Shown here: positions 19,220-28,801 of the stretch, piece by piece
Layout: every line of letters begins with the position of its first letter
How positions within the stretch are numbered: the first letter of the stretch is position 1
Source: Cypionkella sp.
GTDB lineage: Bacteria > Pseudomonadota > Alphaproteobacteria > Rhodobacterales > Rhodobacteraceae
NCBI RefSeq assembly: GCF_028290025.1
Contig: NZ_JAQGKQ010000095.1
Coordinates: 1 to 55,165 of the forward strand
Direction of reading: 5' to 3'
DNA length: 55,165 nt
Notes under the pieces: generated by a model
Seen by the model: the letters and a program-made list of their open reading frames with translations, nothing else
Told to the model about the DNA's origin: nothing
Databases searched by the model: none
Translations under genes and position numbers: made by a program

Positions 19220-20208
19220 GCGGCGACCTCATGGGCTGCGCTGAAGCTGTCGCGGATCAGGGCGCGGACGGTTGCGGGCGTGGTGGCGGTGAGGATGGCG
19301 TCGCGGTTCGTGGTGATTTTGGCGACCTCCAGATACCAGCCAAGATGTTTGCGGGCGACGCGGATGCCGAGTTCTTGGCCATAGAAAGCGAGCATGTGAT
19401 CGTAATGCTCGATCACCATATCGGCGAGCGCATCGCCTTCGGGGATTTGCGGCGCACTGGTGGCGTAAAGTGCGTGGGCGATTTCAGCGAGACGCCACGG
19501 CGCACCTTGGGCACCGCGACCGACCATCACGCCATCGGCTTGCGACAGCGTCAGGGCTTGGCGGGCGGTGGCGATGTCGATGATATCACCGTTGGCAATC
19601 ACCGGCACTGACACCGCCGATTTGACAGCGGCGATGGCGGCCCAATCGGCGTGACCCTTGTAGAATTGACAGCGGGTGCGACCGTGGATGGTGATCATCT
19701 GCACCCCCGCGCCTTCTGCGGATTTGGCGATTTGCGGCGCGTTGAGGCTGTTATCGTCCCAGCCAAGGCGGGTTTTCAGGGTGACTGGCACTGTCACGGC
19801 ATTCACCACTGACTCGATCAGCGCGAGGGCGAGTTCAGGTTCCTTCAGCAACGCCGAGCCACAAGCGCCGTTGCCGCCCGAAGCCGTCACACGTTTGGCG
19901 GGGCAGCCCATGTTGATGTCGATCACCTTAGCGCCTTGGGCCTCGACATAGCGGGCGGCCTCGGCCATCCAATAGGGGTCGCGGCCTGCCAGTTGCACCG
20001 AGGTCGCTGCCTCGGCAAACCCCAGTTCCGCCCTGGCCCGTGCGAGGGGTTGCGCCTTCATCACCTCTTCCGACGCGATCATTTCCGACACCACAAGGCC
20101 CGCACCAAAGCGTGCGACCATCCGCCGAAACGGCAGATCGGTGATGCCCGCCATCGGGGCGAGAATCACCGGGGGATGCAGAGAGATTGCGCCTAAAGAT
20201 AGGGACAT
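19216..20208 (-). CDS. dusB: tRNA-dihydrouridine synthase DusB (NifR3)
   Basis: DusB reduces uridine to dihydrouridine in the tRNA D-loop using FMN. The TIM-barrel protein of 330 residues has the start motif LAPMAGITDLPFR, the signature NMGCPAKRVTASGGNGACGS with the catalytic cysteine, and the phosphate-binding TIHGRTRCQFYKGHADW. AAAGGAG precedes the ATG at a good distance. Its place as first gene of the ntr operon is the classical nifR3 arrangement of alphaproteobacteria. Confidence 0.96.
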   Translation of the reverse strand: MSLSLGAISLHPPVILAPMAGITDLPFRRMVARFGAGLVVSEMIASEEVMKAQPLARARAELGFAEAATSVQLAGRDPYWMAEAARYVEAQGAKVIDINMGCPAKRVTASGGNGACGSALLKEPELALALIESVVNAVTVPVTLKTRLGWDDNSLNAPQIAKSAEGAGVQMITIHGRTRCQFYKGHADWAAIAAVKSAVSVPVIANGDIIDIATARQALTLSQADGVMVGRGAQGAPWRLAEIAHALYATSAPQIPEGDALADMVIEHYDHMLAFYGQELGIRVARKHLGWYLEVAKITTNRDAILTATTPATVRALIRDSFSAAHEVAA

Positions 20209-20401
20209 TGCGGCTCCTTTGGATTGAACATGCGCTTGGGTTGTGGGATCGCCAAGGGCTGGTCGTGCGCTTTATGCCCTATTTCTAAGCAATGCACAAT
20301 TATTGGGCGGTAGTGCTGCATTTCGCGACCATAGAAGCATCGGTTTGGGGCAGATTGTCAGGCGGGGCGGCCTTGGTTAGATAAGTGCAAAAGGAAACAG
20401 C

Positions 20402-21526
20402 ATGACGACAGCCGCAATTATCACCGCTGCCGGACGCGGCCTGCGCGCCGGGGGCGGAGTGCCGAAGCAATGGCAGCTGTTGGCCGGGCGGGCGGTGGTG
20501 GCACATGCGTTGGCGGCGTTTGACGGCATGTTGCGGGTGCTGGTGGTGCATCCCGAGGATCGCGATCTGGCCGAGGCGTTGGGGCTGGATGTGGTGATCG
20601 TCGAGGGTGGGGCGTCACGGACGCAGTCGGTGCGGGCGGCGTTGGAGGCTTTGGCGGGGCGAGGGGTTTCGCGCGTGTTGATCCATGATGGCGCGCGGCC
20701 TTTGGTATCTGCGTCGGTGATTGGCCGCGTAATCGGGGCGCTCGATCAGGCGGATGGGGCGGCTCCGGCTTTGGCTGTGACGGATGCGTTGTGGCGGGGC
20801 GATGCTGGGCTGGTGGTCGGCGTGCAGGCGCGTGATGGGTTGTATCGGGCGCAGACGCCGCAGGGGTTTCGGTTCGACAGCATACTTGCGGCGCATCGGG
20901 CTTATGCCGGGGATGCGGCCGATGATGTGGCGGTGGCGCGGGCGTTTGGCTTGGACGTCGCTATCGTGGCAGGTGACGAGGATAATCTGAAACTGACCTT
21001 TCCGGGCGATTTTGCATCGGCTGAGGCGATCTTAAAGGGGCGGCAGATGGATCTGCGGGTGGGCAACGGCTTTGATGTGCATGGGTTTTGTGACGGTGAT
21101 GGGGTGTGGCTGTGTGGGGTGAAGGTTCCGCATAGCCGCGCGTTGCTCGGTCATTCTGACGCCGACGTGGGGATGCACGCCTTGAGCGATGCGATCTATG
21201 GCGCGCTCGCCGAGGGCGATATTGGCCGACATTTCCCGCCGTCTGATCCGCAATGGAAAGGGGCTGAGAGCAAGATTTTCCTCGCCCATGCGATGCGATT
21301 GGCGCGGGCGAAGGGCTTTGCATTGGCGAATTGCGATGTGACGTTGATTTGTGAGCGGCCCAAAGTCGGACCCCATGCCGAGACGATGCGTGAGGCTTTA
21401 GCCGTGATTATGGAGGTCGCGGTGGAGCGGATTTCGGTGAAGGCGACCACCTCGGAACGCTTGGGGTTTACCGGCCGTGAGGAAGGTATTGCCGCAATGG
21501 CGACGTGCGCTTTGGTGCGGGGATGA
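20402..21526 (+). CDS. ispDF: Bifunctional IspD/IspF isoprenoid enzyme
   Basis: This is a fusion of MEP cytidylyltransferase (IspD) and MEcPP synthase (IspF), two non-consecutive steps of the MEP isoprenoid pathway. The IspD part (about 1-215) opens with the nucleotide-binding [18 protein letters not shown]. The IspF part (about 217-374) opens with [11 protein letters not shown] and contains the metal-site histidines in [15 protein letters not shown]. The fused form is common in alphaproteobacteria. The pgpA gene overlaps its stop codon. Confidence 0.96.
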   Translation: MTTAAIITAAGRGLRAGGGVPKQWQLLAGRAVVAHALAAFDGMLRVLVVHPEDRDLAEALGLDVVIVEGGASRTQSVRAALEALAGRGVSRVLIHDGARPLVSASVIGRVIGALDQADGAAPALAVTDALWRGDAGLVVGVQARDGLYRAQTPQGFRFDSILAAHRAYAGDAADDVAVARAFGLDVAIVAGDEDNLKLTFPGDFASAEAILKGRQMDLRVGNGFDVHGFCDGDGVWLCGVKVPHSRALLGHSDADVGMHALSDAIYGALAEGDIGRHFPPSDPQWKGAESKIFLAHAMRLARAKGFALANCDVTLICERPKVGPHAETMREALAVIMEVAVERISVKATTSERLGFTGREEGIAAMATCALVRG

Positions 21527-22026
21527 GGGTTTCTCGGGTTCTGGCGATCTGGTTTGGCGCGGGGCTGCTGCGGCCTGCTCCGGGCACTTGGGGGTCACTC
21601 GTGGCGGTCATTATGGCGCTGCTGATCGACCGTTATCTGGGGTTTCCGGCGCTGTTGGTGGCGACGATTGCGGTGACGGCGTTGGGGTTTTGGGCGATTG
21701 GGGTGGAGTTGCGCGACACCCCAAGCCTCGATCCGTCCGAGTTCGTGATTGATGAAGTGGCGGGCCAGTGGATTGCGCTGCTGTTTTCGTCAGCGGCGTT
21801 CTGGGGACGCGGGCATGAGGGGTTTTTACCCTACCCTGCCCCGATTGCGGCGTTTTTGTTCTTTCGTCTGTTTGACATCTGGAAGCCTTGGATCATTGGC
21901 CGGGCTGATCGCCGCCACGATCCAGCAGGGGTGATGCTTGACGATCTGTTGGCGGGGTTGTTTGCTGGCATTGCGACTATTCTCGCGGCTGCGGCGTATC
22001 ATATCCCGCTGATCTTGATGAGGTGA
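21523..22026 (+). CDS. pgpA: Phosphatidylglycerophosphatase A
   Basis: PgpA dephosphorylates phosphatidylglycerol phosphate to phosphatidylglycerol at the inner membrane. The 167-residue protein has the family start [16 protein letters not shown], the acidic segment [19 protein letters not shown], three or four hydrophobic spans, and the C-terminal [18 protein letters not shown] place the start at the ATG within ATGA overlapping the ispDF stop. A slightly longer reading from 21505 would lie entirely within ispDF. Confidence 0.94.
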   Translation: MRVSRVLAIWFGAGLLRPAPGTWGSLVAVIMALLIDRYLGFPALLVATIAVTALGFWAIGVELRDTPSLDPSEFVIDEVAGQWIALLFSSAAFWGRGHEGFLPYPAPIAAFLFFRLFDIWKPWIIGRADRRHDPAGVMLDDLLAGLFAGIATILAAAAYHIPLILMR

Positions 22027-22029
22027 ACC

Positions 22030-22494
22030 ATGACGGCAGAGCTTTTGCGGCTTGCGCGCTACTGGGGCTATCGGATCGCTTGCGCCGAAAGTTGCACTGG
22101 CGGCATGGTGGCCGCGGCTTTGACTGATCTGCCGGGATCGTCTGATATGTTTGAGCGCGGCTTTGTGACCTACTCCAATCAGGCGAAGATCGAAATGCTG
22201 GGGGTGTCTCTGGTGACACTGGCAGAGTTTGGCGCGGTGTCGGAGCCGGTGGCGTCAGAGATGGCCGAGGGGGCTTTGGCGCATTCAGAGGCCGATCTGG
22301 CGGTATCGACCACCGGGATTGCCGGGCCGGGTGGATCAGAGTTCAAGCCCGAAGGCCGGGTGTGCTTTGCGCTGGCGATGAAGCACAAGCCGACGCTGGT
22401 TGAGACCGTGGAGTTTGGCGCGTTGGGGCGGGAGAAGGTGCGGATCGCGGCGCGCGATCATGCGCTCGCGCTGCTGCTGCGGGCGATGCAGTAG
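22030..22494 (+). CDS. CinA-family nicotinamide mononucleotide amidase
   Basis: This is the stand-alone C-terminal CinA domain (PncC type, 154 residues), which deamidates nicotinamide mononucleotide in pyridine nucleotide recycling. The family signature AESCTGGMVAAALTDLPGSS lies near the N-terminus, followed by FVTYSNQAK and GIAGPGGSEFKPEG. The N-terminal MoCF-like domain of full CinA is absent. It follows pgpA by three bases and has AGGTG before the ATG, so it is in the ispDF-pgpA operon. Confidence 0.93.
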   Translation: MTAELLRLARYWGYRIACAESCTGGMVAAALTDLPGSSDMFERGFVTYSNQAKIEMLGVSLVTLAEFGAVSEPVASEMAEGALAHSEADLAVSTTGIAGPGGSEFKPEGRVCFALAMKHKPTLVETVEFGALGREKVRIAARDHALALLLRAMQ

Positions 22495-22584
22495 CTTCGA
22501 TTTGGGTCGTTTCGCTTGGTGAGCGACCGGGCGGCAAGGACGCCTTGAGACGACCAATGCCAATTTGCCGGCTCGCGTCTGGCC

Positions 22585-23424
22585 TTACGGGTGGGCCGCG
22601 AAAAAGCGCAGCACTTCGGTATTGGCCGAGATGTCCTTGTTGCTGTTTTTTCTCGGCAGACCGGGCCAGACATGACCGCCGCCCTCAATCTGCAACAAAC
22701 GCACCTGCACGCCCGCCGCATTGCTATAATCAGACTGCAGCACGCGCATCCCATCACTGGCGGGGTCAATCACGGTGTCCGTCTTGGTCAGTGTACCAAA
22801 CGCCGTCACAATCGCAGCAACCTGATCTGGGATCGCTGCGAAATTGGCGTTTTTCACTTTGGTCTTGGCGCCCCGCCCGCCATCATACGGCACGCGCTGA
22901 TCGGCGGTGCCGTGGATGATCAGCATTGGCACCGGGTTGACGGGGGTGCGCTTAAGATCAATCGTGCCCGATACCCCGGCGACAGCTTTCACAGCGCCCG
23001 CCCGCTGCATCGCATAAGCCTCGGCCATCATCGCGCCATTTGACATGCCAGTAAGATAAACCCGGGATGGATTGAGGCTAAACCGCTGACTTGCATCGGT
23101 TATCACCTGATCGAGAAAGCCAATGTCGTCGGGTCTGTTTTTGCTCGCAGCGCCGCCATTCCACATCGTCAGGTTTTTTGGCTGCGTCGCAGCGGGATAG
23201 ATCACCGCATAGCCTTGCGCCAAAGCAGGCACTGAAAACTCGGTCATCTCGGCAAACTGCGCCGGATTGCCGCCGCCGCCATGTAGCACGAGGATCATAG
23301 CGCCGGTCGGATGATCGGGTAGGTCGATTAGATAATGCCGCGCGCCAAGGCTGATATCCTGCGGTGCGGCGTCAAGGGGCGAGGCGAGGGCCAACAGGAC
23401 CAGCAGCCCTCGCAGCATACTCAT
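22585..23424 (-). CDS. Secreted alpha/beta-hydrolase, PHB depolymerase/LpqC-like
   Basis: A 20-residue signal peptide (MLRGLLVLLALASPLDAAPQ) is followed by an alpha/beta-hydrolase domain. It has an oxyanion strand LVLHGGGGNPAQFAEM, nucleophile elbow GMSNGAMMA, an acid in LIIHGTADQRVPYDG, and a C-terminal histidine in GGGHVWPG. This is the pattern of polyhydroxybutyrate depolymerase / feruloyl esterase relatives. It is probably a periplasmic or secreted esterase; the substrate is unproven. Its ATG overlaps the ratA stop, so it is cotranscribed with it. Confidence 0.87.
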   Translation of the reverse strand: MSMLRGLLVLLALASPLDAAPQDISLGARHYLIDLPDHPTGAMILVLHGGGGNPAQFAEMTEFSVPALAQGYAVIYPAATQPKNLTMWNGGAASKNRPDDIGFLDQVITDASQRFSLNPSRVYLTGMSNGAMMAEAYAMQRAGAVKAVAGVSGTIDLKRTPVNPVPMLIIHGTADQRVPYDGGRGAKTKVKNANFAAIPDQVAAIVTAFGTLTKTDTVIDPASDGMRVLQSDYSNAAGVQVRLLQIEGGGHVWPGLPRKNSNKDISANTEVLRFFAAHP

Positions 23425-23873
23425 GCCACACCATAAAGTTTAGCCGCACGCACTTCAAAGGCGCGCACGACGCGGGTCATTGCCTCGTTGAAGACAAGAC
23501 CGATGATGCCAGCGAGTATGGCGTTGCGAAACTCAAAATCGACGGTGAACGAGACTTCGCAGCCTTGCGGTGTGTCGCGAAAGCTCCACACGGATTTCAG
23601 GTGTCTGAAGGGGCCGTCGATATATTCGGTGAGGATCTTGTTCTCGGCGGGCAGCAGGGTGACGCGACTGCCGAATTTCTCGCGGAAGACCTTGAAGCTG
23701 ATCACCAGATCGGCCTCCATCACCTCACCGCCGCCTGCAATCGGGCTGCGCGAGCGGATGCGGGCTGCGGCGGTCCAAGGTAGGAACTCCGGGTAACGGG
23801 CAACGTCGGCAACCAAGTCGTACATTTGTACGGCTTTATACGGCAGCTGCTTGGACTCATGGTGATGCGGCAT
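23421..23873 (-). CDS. ratA: Coq10/RatA-type START-domain protein
   Basis: This is a 150-residue SRPBCC/START fold protein of the Coq10-RatA family, which carries ubiquinone or affects ribosome assembly. The family N-terminal pattern (YKAVQMYDLVADVARYPEFL) and the later EKFGSRVTLLP and FRDTPQGCEVSFTVDFEF segments are clear. In alphaproteobacteria these proteins are more likely involved in quinone handling than in toxicity. It is the first gene of a two-gene unit with the esterase. Confidence 0.9.
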   Translation of the reverse strand: MPHHHESKQLPYKAVQMYDLVADVARYPEFLPWTAAARIRSRSPIAGGGEVMEADLVISFKVFREKFGSRVTLLPAENKILTEYIDGPFRHLKSVWSFRDTPQGCEVSFTVDFEFRNAILAGIIGLVFNEAMTRVVRAFEVRAAKLYGVA

Positions 23874-23939
23874 TGCAACCTATCGCGTGACTTGGCTTAT
23901 GGTATTGGGTAGAAAAATCCCGGAAATCAAGAGGTCCCT

Positions 23940-24482
23940 ATGCCGCAACGCGCTTATGTCATCGACCAGTTGATCTCGGCCAAGGCGATTGCCGCCCGGG
24001 TGGAGACTTTGGCCCGCGAAATTACCGCGCATTACAAAGGCTGCGACAAACTGATCGTGGTTGGGCTGTTGCGGGGATCGTTCGTGTTCATCGCTGACCT
24101 CGTGCGCGAGATTGATCTGCCGGTGCAGGTCGACTTTATGGAAGCCTCGTCTTATGGCGATGCGATGCATTCAAGCCGCGAGGTGCGTATTTTAAAAGAT
24201 TTGCGCGGTGAAATTGCCGGGCAAGATGTGCTGGTGGTCGAGGATATTGTCGATACCGGCTATACTTTGCAGCATGTGAAAAGTCTGCTGTTGTCGCGCA
24301 AACCGCATCGGCTGGAGGTATGCGCGTTGCTTGACAAACCGACCCGACGCGAGGTGGATATTAAGGCGACATGGACCGGCTTTGATATCCCCGATGAGTT
24401 TGTTGTCGGATATGGCATTGATTTTGCGCAACGCGACCGTAATCTGCCGTATATTGGCAAGGTAAGGTTTACTGATCAATGA
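23940..24482 (+). CDS. hpt: Hypoxanthine phosphoribosyltransferase
   Basis: Hpt salvages hypoxanthine and guanine to IMP and GMP with PRPP. The 180-residue protein has the type-I PRTase PRPP loop [14 protein letters not shown], the flexible-loop region EASSYGDAM, and the purine-binding [31 protein letters not shown] precedes the ATG. A small membrane-protein gene begins inside its stop codon. Confidence 0.96.
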   Translation: MPQRAYVIDQLISAKAIAARVETLAREITAHYKGCDKLIVVGLLRGSFVFIADLVREIDLPVQVDFMEASSYGDAMHSSREVRILKDLRGEIAGQDVLVVEDIVDTGYTLQHVKSLLLSRKPHRLEVCALLDKPTRREVDIKATWTGFDIPDEFVVGYGIDFAQRDRNLPYIGKVRFTDQ

Positions 24483-24652
24483 ATCCGATCTGGCTGATGC
24501 GAATGGCGCGTTGGGCACGGCATCCGCCTTCGCCCGGGCGCGTTAAACTGGTGCTGGGTGTGGTTGTTGTGTGCCTTGTTTTGTTCGGAATTGAGCATTT
24601 CTGGGGCTGGCCAGATTGGCTTGCCGTGAACGGGCAAATCAAGCTGCGTTAA
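24479..24652 (+). CDS. Small single-span membrane protein after hpt
   Basis: This is a 57-residue reading frame whose ATG overlaps the hpt stop codon by four bases (ATGA). It has a basic N-terminal third ([16 protein letters not shown]), one hydrophobic span (about residues 24-40) and a tryptophan-rich tail (HFWGWPDWL). Codon use and the tight overlap match the rest of the chromosome, and it looks like a conserved companion of hpt in this lineage. Function unknown. Confidence 0.7.
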   Translation: MNPIWLMRMARWARHPPSPGRVKLVLGVVVVCLVLFGIEHFWGWPDWLAVNGQIKLR

Positions 24653-24774
24653 CGTGACGGAAATGCTTTAAAGTTAAAATATATGTTACAAAACTGTTTA
24701 AAAAGGATAACAGACTCTCGGTTGGTGGGGTTTTAAGCCAAACTATCAGATACAAATAACCAAAGGTTGCTGCC

Positions 24775-25665
24775 ATGTCTCGCTTGCTTACAGCGTTGTT
24801 CGGGATCGTGTTATTGGGTATCGCCGGATTTATCCTGCTTTCGGCACCGCGCACCGTCAATGCTGCGGCCTATAGCGGGCTTGCGGGTGATGCGGCCAAG
24901 GGCGAGCTGGTATTCTGGGCTGCGGGTTGCGCCTCGTGCCACGCGGCGGCGGATGCCACGGGTGCGGATGAGCTGGTGCTGGCGGGCGGGCAGCAGTTCC
25001 CTTCGGCGTTTGGCACGTTTGTGGCCCCTAATATCTCACCCGATCCGATGCAGGGTATTGGCGGCTGGACGCTGGTAGAGTTTGCCAATGCGGTAACCCA
25101 AGGCGTGGGCAAAGACGGCGAGCATCTTTACCCTGCCCTGCCCTACAACGCCTATAATAAAATGGTGCCGCAGGATGTCGCCGACCTGAAAGCCTTTATG
25201 GATGGTTTGCCTGCCTCGGCCGAACCCAGCAAGCCGCATCAGGTTGGCTTTCCCTTCAATATCCGCCGCAGTTTGGGCGTCTGGAAGCTGATGTTTGAAA
25301 AGACCGATTGGGTGATAGCGGGTGATCTGACGCCCGAGCAAACCCGGGGCCGCTATATTGCCGAAGCGATGGCGCATTGCGGCGAATGTCACACGCCGCG
25401 CAATGCTTTGGGTGGGCTGCAACGCGCGGCTTGGCTGTCGGGTGCGCCAAATCCGGATCGCAAGGGCCGCACCCCGAATATCACTCCTGCCAAGCTGACG
25501 TGGAGCAAGGCGGATGTGGTGGAATATCTGACCTCGGGCTTTACACCAGAGTTCGACTCGGTCGGTGGTCATATGGCGCATGTTGTTGAAAACATGGCGC
25601 GTCTGCCCGAGTCCGATCGGCAAGCGGTGGCAGCCTATTTGCAACTGGTCCCTGCGGTGGAGTAA
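24775..25665 (+). CDS. Dihaem cytochrome c, dehydrogenase-subunit type
   Basis: An exported 296-residue protein with an N-terminal hydrophobic signal/anchor and two haem c sites, CASCH at 52-56 and CGECH at 202-206. The spacing and flanking motifs (FVAPNISPDP, TPNITPAK) match cytochrome c subunits that take electrons from membrane-bound dehydrogenases for alcohols or sugars. No dehydrogenase gene is adjacent, so the electron donor is unknown. AAGG lies 8 bases before the ATG. It is followed closely by a GST gene. Confidence 0.9.
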   Translation: MSRLLTALFGIVLLGIAGFILLSAPRTVNAAAYSGLAGDAAKGELVFWAAGCASCHAAADATGADELVLAGGQQFPSAFGTFVAPNISPDPMQGIGGWTLVEFANAVTQGVGKDGEHLYPALPYNAYNKMVPQDVADLKAFMDGLPASAEPSKPHQVGFPFNIRRSLGVWKLMFEKTDWVIAGDLTPEQTRGRYIAEAMAHCGECHTPRNALGGLQRAAWLSGAPNPDRKGRTPNITPAKLTWSKADVVEYLTSGFTPEFDSVGGHMAHVVENMARLPESDRQAVAAYLQLVPAVE

Positions 25666-25668
25666 GCC

Positions 25669-26304
25669 ATGATCCTGATCGGCCAATATGACAGCCCGTT
25701 TGTGCGTCGCGTTGGTATTGCGCTGACGCTTTATGACATGGAGTTTGAACATCGCCCGTGGTCGAGCTTTGGCGATGCGGATCGCTTGCGCGACTATAAT
25801 CCGCTGACCCGGGTGCCGACGTTGGTGCTCGACGGTGCTACGGAGCAAGACCGGGATTTTGTGCTGATCGACAGCCATATGATACTGGATTATCTTGACA
25901 GTTTGGTCGATCAACCAATGTTTCCGCGCACCGAGCCCGAACGGCATAAGGTGCTGAAAGTGGCGGCGCTGGCCTGCGGTTTGGCGGATAAAGCCGTCAG
26001 CCTATTTTATGAACGCGCCATGCATGAGGTGATCTCGGACAGCTTTGACGCTCGCTGCACCACGCAGATCAACGCCGTTCTGGTGGCGCTGGAGGATGAT
26101 CTGGCACCGCGCGCCGGCCCCTATTGGTTTGGCGCGCTCAGCCACGCCGATATCGCCGCCACCTGCGCCTTGCGCTTTGTGATCGAGGCGCATCCCGGCC
26201 TGATCACCGCCGCAGATTATCCTGCGCTGCATCGGTTGACCTCGGAGTTGGAGGCGACGCAGGCGTTCCAGACGATCTATCAGCAGTTTCTGCCGCCTGC
26301 ATAA
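25669..26304 (+). CDS. Glutathione S-transferase family protein
   Basis: This 211-residue cytoplasmic protein has an N-terminal thioredoxin-like domain (IGQYDSPFVRRVGIALTLYD, with the glutathione-site RVPTLVLDG and DSHMILDYLD) and an all-helical C-terminal domain containing the SHADIAATCALRF segment. It starts 3 bases after the cytochrome c gene and has GGAG overlapping that gene's end, so the two are cotranscribed. Substrate unknown. Confidence 0.92.
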   Translation: MILIGQYDSPFVRRVGIALTLYDMEFEHRPWSSFGDADRLRDYNPLTRVPTLVLDGATEQDRDFVLIDSHMILDYLDSLVDQPMFPRTEPERHKVLKVAALACGLADKAVSLFYERAMHEVISDSFDARCTTQINAVLVALEDDLAPRAGPYWFGALSHADIAATCALRFVIEAHPGLITAADYPALHRLTSELEATQAFQTIYQQFLPPA

Positions 26305-26496
26305 TCCATTGGCTTAAGCCTTTGGTCTAAACAGCAAATGGCCGTAAACTAATTGTGTATTTCAAGCATTTAAGCCCTAAGCATAGTCCCCGCCCCTTGC
26401 GTGAAGGCTGCGTCTGCGCAAGCGTGCTTGCACCCCGGCAGCGTAACGCTCCGGCCAGCCCGCGCCCAGCTTGGCGCTTTGCAAGCGGAGTAGTTT

Positions 26497-26967
26497 ATGA
26501 AGAAACGTCTTATTGCCTTTACCACCATGGCAGCGCTGACGGCGTTTGGCGTTTATGCGCAAGATGCCGAAGATCCGTTTGCCGATGCGGTGGAAACCCG
26601 GCACGGGCTGATGCTGCAAATGGCCAGCGATCTCGGCACATTGGGCGGCATGGCCAAGGGCGAAGTGGCCTATGACAAAGCCGCGGCAACCAAAGCAGCG
26701 GCGAATGTGGCGGCAATCGCCTCGGTGATCTCAATGGCGCAGTTTCCGGCGGGGTCTGAGAATGGCAAGTCCGCTGACAGCTATGCGCTGGCGGATATCT
26801 GGGCCAAGCCGGATGACTTTATGGCTAAGATCACCGATCTGAACAATGCCGCCGCAATGATGCAGACGGCAGCTGCGACGGATGCCAACGCGATCAAGGC
26901 CAGCATGGCACAACTGGGCGGCGCTTGTTCGGCCTGCCACAAAGCCTATCGTCAACCTGAAAGCTAA
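26497..26967 (+). CDS. Cytochrome c' / c556 family protein
   Basis: A periplasmic four-helix-bundle monohaem cytochrome. It has a cleavable signal peptide (KKRLIAFTTMAALTAFGVYA), acidic helices, and the haem site CSACHKAYR at 144-148 close to the C-terminus, as in cytochrome c'. GGAG lies before the ATG. Roles known for the family are NO binding and electron storage. Its terminator hairpin overlaps the end of the convergent lipA. Confidence 0.93.
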   Translation: MKKRLIAFTTMAALTAFGVYAQDAEDPFADAVETRHGLMLQMASDLGTLGGMAKGEVAYDKAAATKAAANVAAIASVISMAQFPAGSENGKSADSYALADIWAKPDDFMAKITDLNNAAAMMQTAAATDANAIKASMAQLGGACSACHKAYRQPES

Positions 26968-26971
26968 GCTT

Positions 26972-26992
26972 GGGGCGGGTTACGCCCGCCCC
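26972..26992. terminator. Hairpin shared by cytochrome c' and lipA ends
   Basis: An 8-bp all-GC stem (26972-26979 with 26985-26992) and a 5-base loop lie just after the cytochrome gene. The loop contains the lipA stop codon. It lacks a long T run. Confidence 0.6.
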
Positions 26993-27930
26993 AGTTTCAA
27001 CATCCGCGCTTCCCGCAACCGGGCGAAATCGTCGCCTGCGTGATAGCTCGACCGGGTCAATGGCGTCGCCGACACCATCAAAAACCCCTTGCCGAACGCG
27101 GTTTGCTCATAGCTTTTGAACTCATCCGGCGTCACGAACCGATCTACCCGGTGGTGCTTCGGCGTCGGTTGCAAATACTGACCGATGGTGAGGAAATCGA
27201 CGTCGGCCGCGCGCATGTCATCCATCACCTGATGCACACCTTGGCGGTCTTCACCCAAGCCCACCATGATGCCAGATTTGGTGAACAAAGTCGGATCTAG
27301 TTCTTTGACCTTTTGCAGCAGCCGCAACGAATGGAAATAGCGCGCGCCGGGGCGGACGGTCGGATAGAGGCCGGGGACGGTTTCAAGGTTGTGGTTGAAC
27401 ACATCCGGGCGGGCCTCAACGACTTTTTCCAAGGCTGAGGGCGGGCATTTCAGAAAATCTGGCGTGAGGATCTCAATCGTGGTGCCCGGCGCGCGGTGGC
27501 GGATGGCTCGAATGGTCTGGGCGAAATGTTCGGCCCCGCCATCGGTCAGATCGTCGCGGTCAACCGATGTGATCACCACATGGTTCAGGCCGAGTTCGGC
27601 TACGGCATGGGCGACGCGCCCCGGCTCAAACGCATCAAGGTTGTTCGGCTTGCCGGTGGCGATGTTGCAGAACGAGCAACCCCGTGTGCAAATTTCGCCC
27701 ATGATCATCATGGTGGCGTGGCCTTGGCTCCAACACTCGCCAACGTTCGGGCAGCCGGCTTCTTCGCAGACGGTGACCAGCTTTTTCTCACGCAGGATAT
27801 CACGGGTGCGCTTGTAACCTTCCGAGGTTGGCGCGCGAACCCTGATCCAATCTGGCTTTTTCGGCTGCACATTGTCAGGCTTATGCGCCTTTTCGGGGTG
27901 GCGTTGGTCCGGCAACTTGAGATCGCGCAA
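26980..27930 (-). CDS. lipA: Lipoyl synthase
   Basis: LipA is a radical-SAM enzyme that inserts two sulfurs into octanoyl groups on 2-oxoacid dehydrogenases. Both iron-sulfur sites are present, the auxiliary cluster [12 protein letters not shown] and the radical-[13 protein letters not shown] take the TTG at 27930 as start: AGGGGG lies 8 bases upstream, the protein then has 316 residues, and it begins at the family-typical [14 protein letters not shown]. The longer reading to 28083 would run into the divergent aqpZ gene. Confidence 0.95.
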   Translation of the reverse strand: MRDLKLPDQRHPEKAHKPDNVQPKKPDWIRVRAPTSEGYKRTRDILREKKLVTVCEEAGCPNVGECWSQGHATMMIMGEICTRGCSFCNIATGKPNNLDAFEPGRVAHAVAELGLNHVVITSVDRDDLTDGGAEHFAQTIRAIRHRAPGTTIEILTPDFLKCPPSALEKVVEARPDVFNHNLETVPGLYPTVRPGARYFHSLRLLQKVKELDPTLFTKSGIMVGLGEDRQGVHQVMDDMRAADVDFLTIGQYLQPTPKHHRVDRFVTPDEFKSYEQTAFGKGFLMVSATPLTRSSYHAGDDFARLREARMLKLGRA

Positions 27931-28043
27931 CGGTTTTTCCCCCTGAAACGGAACTGACTTCACAAATAGTCTGCTAAGCAAGCCTTGGCAACGCCGTTCG
28001 CGCCGTAGCTGTATGTGCAAATAACAAGAGTAAGGGGCATAAA

Positions 28044-28723
28044 ATGACAAAAATAATGTTTGCGGAAGCGTTGGGGACGGCAATTTTGGTGCTGTTCGGC
28101 TGTGGTGCAGCGGTGATCGGCGGCGCTGATATTGGCTTTACCGGGATTTCGCTGGCGTTTGGTCTGGCGATTGTGGCGGCGGCTTATGGAATTGGCGCAA
28201 TCTCGGGCGCGCATTTGAACCCGGCGGTGAGTTTGGGGATGCTCGCGGCAGGCCGGATGACACCAATCCAGTTCGTGCGCCATGCGGCAGCGCAAATTGT
28301 TGGTGCGATTGTCGGCGCAGGCGTGTTGTATCTGATCGCCACCGGCAAAGCGAGCTTTGTGATGGGTGAATGGGCATTGGGATCAAATGGTTACGGGCCG
28401 GTTATCTCGGCGAATACAACGCCACCTCGGCGCTGGTGTTTGAGTTTGTGATGACATTCATCTTCGTGACCGTGATCCTGGGTGCAACCGGAACCGGCTC
28501 GACTGCGGGGTTTGCGGGCTTGGCGATTGGTCTGACGCTGGCAGGCATCCACTTGGTCGGCATCAATGTGACCGGCGTTTCTGTGAACCCGGCGCGCTCT
28601 ATCGGGCCTGCGTTGTTTGCGGGCGGTGCGGCGCTGTCGCAACTTTGGCTGTTCATCGTTGCACCATTGGCAGGTGGTGCAGCGGCAGGGCTGGTTCATA
28701 AAGCGGGCTTCACGCGCGCCTGA
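28044..28723 (+). pseudogene. aqpZ: Aquaporin Z, interrupted by a one-base frameshift
   Basis: The two halves of an aquaporin lie in different frames. The first frame (28044 to about 28400) carries the first pore motif GAHLNPAVSLG. The second (about 28401-28723) carries VSVNPARSIGPALF. The frames join at SNGYG / GYLGEYNATSALVFE, the normal AqpZ sequence, if one G is added at the GG at 28400-28401. Apart from this the gene is complete at about 226 residues with six spans. It is either a recent pseudogene or a sequencing error; otherwise it would be a functional water channel. Confidence 0.85.
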
Positions 28724-28801
28724 TCGGATCGGCTTTGACGATCGCGGGCGGCGGGAAACCGTCGCCCGTTGTCGTTTTAGGGTTTGGTTTGCCGAAATGC
28801 C

